This document shows positions 61,473-64,000 of a stretch of 64,000 nt of DNA, one piece after another (position 1 is the stretch's first letter; each line of letters starts with the position of its first letter). The notes under the pieces are model-generated. The model was not told the origin of the DNA. It was given only the letters and a program-made list of their open reading frames with translations, and did no database searches. The translations under genes and the position numbers were made by a program. The DNA is from Sulfurospirillum sp. UBA2217 (GTDB taxonomy: Bacteria; Campylobacterota; Campylobacteria; Campylobacterales; Sulfurospirillaceae): assembly GCA_002328495.1 (NCBI GenBank), contig DCUJ01000007.1:1-64000 (forward strand), in the 5' to 3' direction.

Positions 61473-63380
61473 ATGCGAATTTTTATTGTAATCTTGCTTT
61501 GTGTACACTCTTTGTTGGCACACACACTTGACTCGTTACTGCAAGAATACAAGCAAACTTCCGACAACTCTTTACAGACAGTTAATGAAAAACTAGGGCA
61601 TGTGATTATTTACTCCCAAAAAGAGATTCGTTTAATGCAATACCACAAGCTCAACGATATCTTAAAAGAGCTCCCTATGTTTAACGTCAATACCAATCGT
61701 TTTGGACTGACAAGCCACTCCCTGACAGGTTCCAAAACCACCACCAGCGGATTTTTTCGATTTTTTATCAATGACCACGAAATCAGCTCCACATATGATC
61801 AATCCGCATCGTTGTCTTGGGGTGATTTGCCTTTAGATTTTGTCGATCACATTGAGATTTATTACGGTGAGAGTTCCTTTTCTCTTGGCAATGACACAGG
61901 CATCTATTTCGTAAGAATCTATACCAAATCCGCTACCAAAGAAAATGGCTCAGAACTCAATGCCCTGCTCTCCTCCAATGGCTCGCACTCTCAAAGTTTT
62001 ACCCATTCTCAAAGTTTTGAAAATGGTTGGTCGTATTTGCTCTTTTTCAATCACGATAGAATCATTAAAACAACCGATTATAACGCCCAAACACTCAATG
62101 CCAACGGTGAAAAAAAATATTTTTACCTTGATGCAAACAATGAAAGAACCAGAGTAAATGTCGGCTATACAGACACGGCAAAAAATAATTACGCAGGATT
62201 GGCGTTTGATGCTGCCCCTGAAAATGGCGAAATTACGTCAAAAGATTTTTTCATACACTACAGTCATCTTTTTCTTGAAGACAAATCCCTTAAAACAAAT
62301 TTCTCCGTTGATATCAATCATCGAAAATATGAAGAAGCCAATGCTCAAGGTATTGCTTTAATCCCTGTTTTAGATTTTACCAATTTGGGACTTACGATTC
62401 CTAAGGCATTTTATGAAGATTTGCGTTTTGTAAAAACCAATGCCTATGTCTCAAAATCCTTCGATACAGAGGACAACTCCTTTTTAACAGCGCTCAATGT
62501 CCAAAACAAAACCTATCATGTTAGCGACAGAGAAACAATCAATTTTGCCAACCAAACCAACGTCGCAGGTGCTTATAACAACTTTGATAATGAAACAACG
62601 TCTTCTTTACTCTTTCAAGACCATTATCAACTTAGTGATACGCTTATTTTAACCGCCAATGCAAAATTTGACCGTTATGAGCGCAATGGTTCTTTTCAAG
62701 ACTTTTCTGAAAATCTCTTTAGAATCGGTGCTATTTATACCCCATTTGAGCATTTTGGACTAAAAACTTTTTACACCGAAACCGCACTTCCTCCCTCTTT
62801 TTACACAATGGACTACGCCAATCCTTCTACCCCTGACCTAAAATCTCAACAATATCGTTTCTATACCATTGAAGCGGTATTTACGATGGGAGAATCCAAA
62901 TTTAGTGTTGATTATAACCACGTTCTTATTGATGACTTTTTATACCTCACACCTATTGGATTTATTAACATTGACCACACTATCAAATCAGAAGGCTTCA
63001 TTTTTGATTATGAATACAGCTTCTCCGAACGGGATAAACTCCATCTGAATTATTACACATCCAACCTGAGTGAACAAATCAATAATTCAACCAAGGGTGG
63101 TTACGTTAAGTTTATGGGAGGCTTTGATAAAATTGACTATTTTGCCTCTATCATTTACAAAAACGCTTACCGTTACTTCGATGTCCATGTTCCTCAAAGT
63201 TTTAATGCGAGCCTTGGTGCCACGTATCACGCCAGCAAAGATTTAAGCTATAGTATCAAAGCAACCAATATTTTTGACAACTCAACACAATCGCTTTATG
63301 CCCAAGGTATTGGGGGTACCAACTTTGCACTGGATGATACCGACAGAAGTGTCATGGTTTCCTTTAGGTGGGTGTTCTAA
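61473..63380 (+). CDS. TonB-dependent receptor-type outer membrane protein
   Basis: About 635 aa. The signal peptide is MRIFIVILLCVHSLLAHT. A plug domain lies at about 40-155 (VIIYSQKEIRLMQYHKLNDIL; LPLDFVDHIEIYYG), and a beta-barrel fills the rest, ending ATNIFDNSTQS... and VSFRWVF with terminal Phe. It lacks a clear TonB box (DTIVV type) in the first residues, so energy coupling is unproven. ATG 61473 is chosen for the signal peptide; the frame opens at 61443. The next gene overlaps its stop by one base. Confidence 0.85.
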   Translation: MRIFIVILLCVHSLLAHTLDSLLQEYKQTSDNSLQTVNEKLGHVIIYSQKEIRLMQYHKLNDILKELPMFNVNTNRFGLTSHSLTGSKTTTSGFFRFFINDHEISSTYDQSASLSWGDLPLDFVDHIEIYYGESSFSLGNDTGIYFVRIYTKSATKENGSELNALLSSNGSHSQSFTHSQSFENGWSYLLFFNHDRIIKTTDYNAQTLNANGEKKYFYLDANNERTRVNVGYTDTAKNNYAGLAFDAAPENGEITSKDFFIHYSHLFLEDKSLKTNFSVDINHRKYEEANAQGIALIPVLDFTNLGLTIPKAFYEDLRFVKTNAYVSKSFDTEDNSFLTALNVQNKTYHVSDRETINFANQTNVAGAYNNFDNETTSSLLFQDHYQLSDTLILTANAKFDRYERNGSFQDFSENLFRIGAIYTPFEHFGLKTFYTETALPPSFYTMDYANPSTPDLKSQQYRFYTIEAVFTMGESKFSVDYNHVLIDDFLYLTPIGFINIDHTIKSEGFIFDYEYSFSERDKLHLNYYTSNLSEQINNSTKGGYVKFMGGFDKIDYFASIIYKNAYRYFDVHVPQSFNASLGATYHASKDLSYSIKATNIFDNSTQSLYAQGIGGTNFALDDTDRSVMVSFRWVF

Positions 63381-63835
63381 TGAAAAAATACCTTCTTTTG
63401 CTCACCTTACTCTCTTATTCCGTAGCTGAAACCTACACGTTCTTGGTCAAACCCTATCACAAAGAAATTGAGCTTGAGGCTAAGATTATTTCTGAAATTG
63501 CACATGCTTCTTTAGGCACAGAGGTCAAACTCTTTATCCCAAATATCTCAGAGATAGAAAAAGAGGTTTATGCTGCTCATTTTACCCTCAGTCAAACCTG
63601 TGAAGCATCTAATTTCGTCTTTGTCAATAAAACCGTGGAACATGAAAGCCTATGCGGCACCTCAAACCGACTCTTTTTCACCAATAATTATCGAAAACTA
63701 TTATCCGACAAAACCTACTACGGAGCACTTTTTTGGAACAAAAGCAGACCCAATATTGTCTTTATTCAAAAAAGACTTGAAGCCAACCGTATTACCTTGC
63801 CACAAGCGTTTGCACCCTTTGTTGAGAATTTTTAA
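63380..63835 (+). CDS. Periplasmic protein of unknown family
   Basis: A 151-aa protein with a signal peptide (MKKYLLLLTLLSYSVAETYT) and a domain containing two Cys (QTCEASN, ESLCGT) that could form a disulfide. YfiR-like proteins have similar size and pairing beside sensors, but the resemblance is weak. Its start overlaps the receptor stop (TAATG), and the sensor gene starts inside its own stop codon, so all three are coupled. Confidence 0.75.
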   Translation: MKKYLLLLTLLSYSVAETYTFLVKPYHKEIELEAKIISEIAHASLGTEVKLFIPNISEIEKEVYAAHFTLSQTCEASNFVFVNKTVEHESLCGTSNRLFFTNNYRKLLSDKTYYGALFWNKSRPNIVFIQKRLEANRITLPQAFAPFVENF

Positions 63836-64000
63836 TGGGGCACCATTTTACAATTAAAAAGCCTTGGTATTTTCTTATTCCCGTCTTGATTGTGGGTTCA
63901 ATCTTGGCTCTTTTACTGATAGCCACTCTTCGATTGGAAAAAAATGTTGAAGCAAAAATAGTCGAAATTTCAACATCTGATGTCTTCTCTATCGCCCAAA
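63835..64000 (+). CDS. N-terminus of a membrane sensor (partial)
   Basis: The open frame runs from ATG 63835 to the window edge, 55 codons. A basic start (HHFTIKKPW) is followed by one hydrophobic helix (YFLIPVLIVGSILALLLIAT) and a charged, probably periplasmic stretch. This is the usual start of a histidine kinase or diguanylate cyclase. The output domain lies beyond the window. Confidence 0.65.
   Translation, partial: MGHHFTIKKPWYFLIPVLIVGSILALLLIATLRLEKNVEAKIVEISTSDVFSIAQ

Noticed and set aside
1..64000. CRISPR array
   Set aside because: No regularly spaced identical repeats with unique spacers and no cas genes; the frequent palindrome has irregular spacing and is only 10 bp.

Overview
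The window looks like chromosomal DNA of a free-living Campylobacterota (epsilonproteobacterial) organism, most likely Sulfurospirillum or a close relative. Pointers are the fused ResB-CcsA cytochrome c maturation protein, the miaB/HP0268-type gene pair, gap-pgk-tpiA-fabI in one operon, histidine kinases with an AHQWRQPL phospho-acceptor box, TRAP and Liv transporters, a di-haem peroxidase, and low to moderate GC. No genus-level marker was tested, so the assignment is an inference.

Layout. 1-0.7 kb: tRNA-Asp, tRNA-Glu and a small membrane protein. 0.7-8.6 kb: ccsBA and a complete branched-chain amino acid ABC system (livFGMH plus binding protein), all on the minus strand. 8.7-9.2 kb: a DUF2283/DUF4258 pair in which the DUF4258 gene carries an in-frame stop. 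9.3-12.0 kb: two paralogous porins. 12.2-17.5 kb: a dctMQP TRAP transporter beside a divergent response regulator/Cache histidine kinase pair. 17.7-18.6 kb: a lipoprotein and ssrA (tmRNA). 18.62-23.26 kb: a small genomic island in the 3' end of ssrA, with a truncated P4-type integrase, a toxin/antitoxin pair and AT-rich ravA-viaA, bounded by a 14-bp direct repeat. 23.3-32.9 kb: ycaO, rhlE, an S4 protein, a beta-propeller/ankyrin lipoprotein, two proteins that share an unrecognised C-terminal domain, and a ferredoxin-type protein. 33.0-35.4 kb: an accessory patch with a RHH/RelE module, an FRG-domain gene between 14-bp inverted repeats, a DUF433/DUF5615 module and a small DUF6953-like gene. 35.5-59.7 kb: mostly housekeeping genes (hcp, uppS, rho, dnaX, prfB, panC, rimO, tilS, pilMNO-like, miaB, nusA, fabI, tpiA, pgk, gap, nadD, rsfS). 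59.7-64 kb: di-haem peroxidase, a Fur/PerR-type regulator, and a TonB-type receptor followed by a periplasmic protein and the start of a membrane sensor.

The strongest unexplained signal is a 10-bp palindrome, TTACATGTAA. It occurs 24 times without mismatch by my reading, against roughly 0.2 expected by chance, plus about eight one-mismatch copies. It lies between genes, in transcription-terminator stems, inside the tmRNA pseudoknot region, and inside coding sequences, where it is nearly always read as Leu-His-Val. It is absent from the ssrA island. This looks like a genome-wide DNA-level signal (protein-binding, methylation or processing site) whose role I do not know.

All positions, motifs and repeats were read by eye. 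Family names are recognition from memory, not database results.
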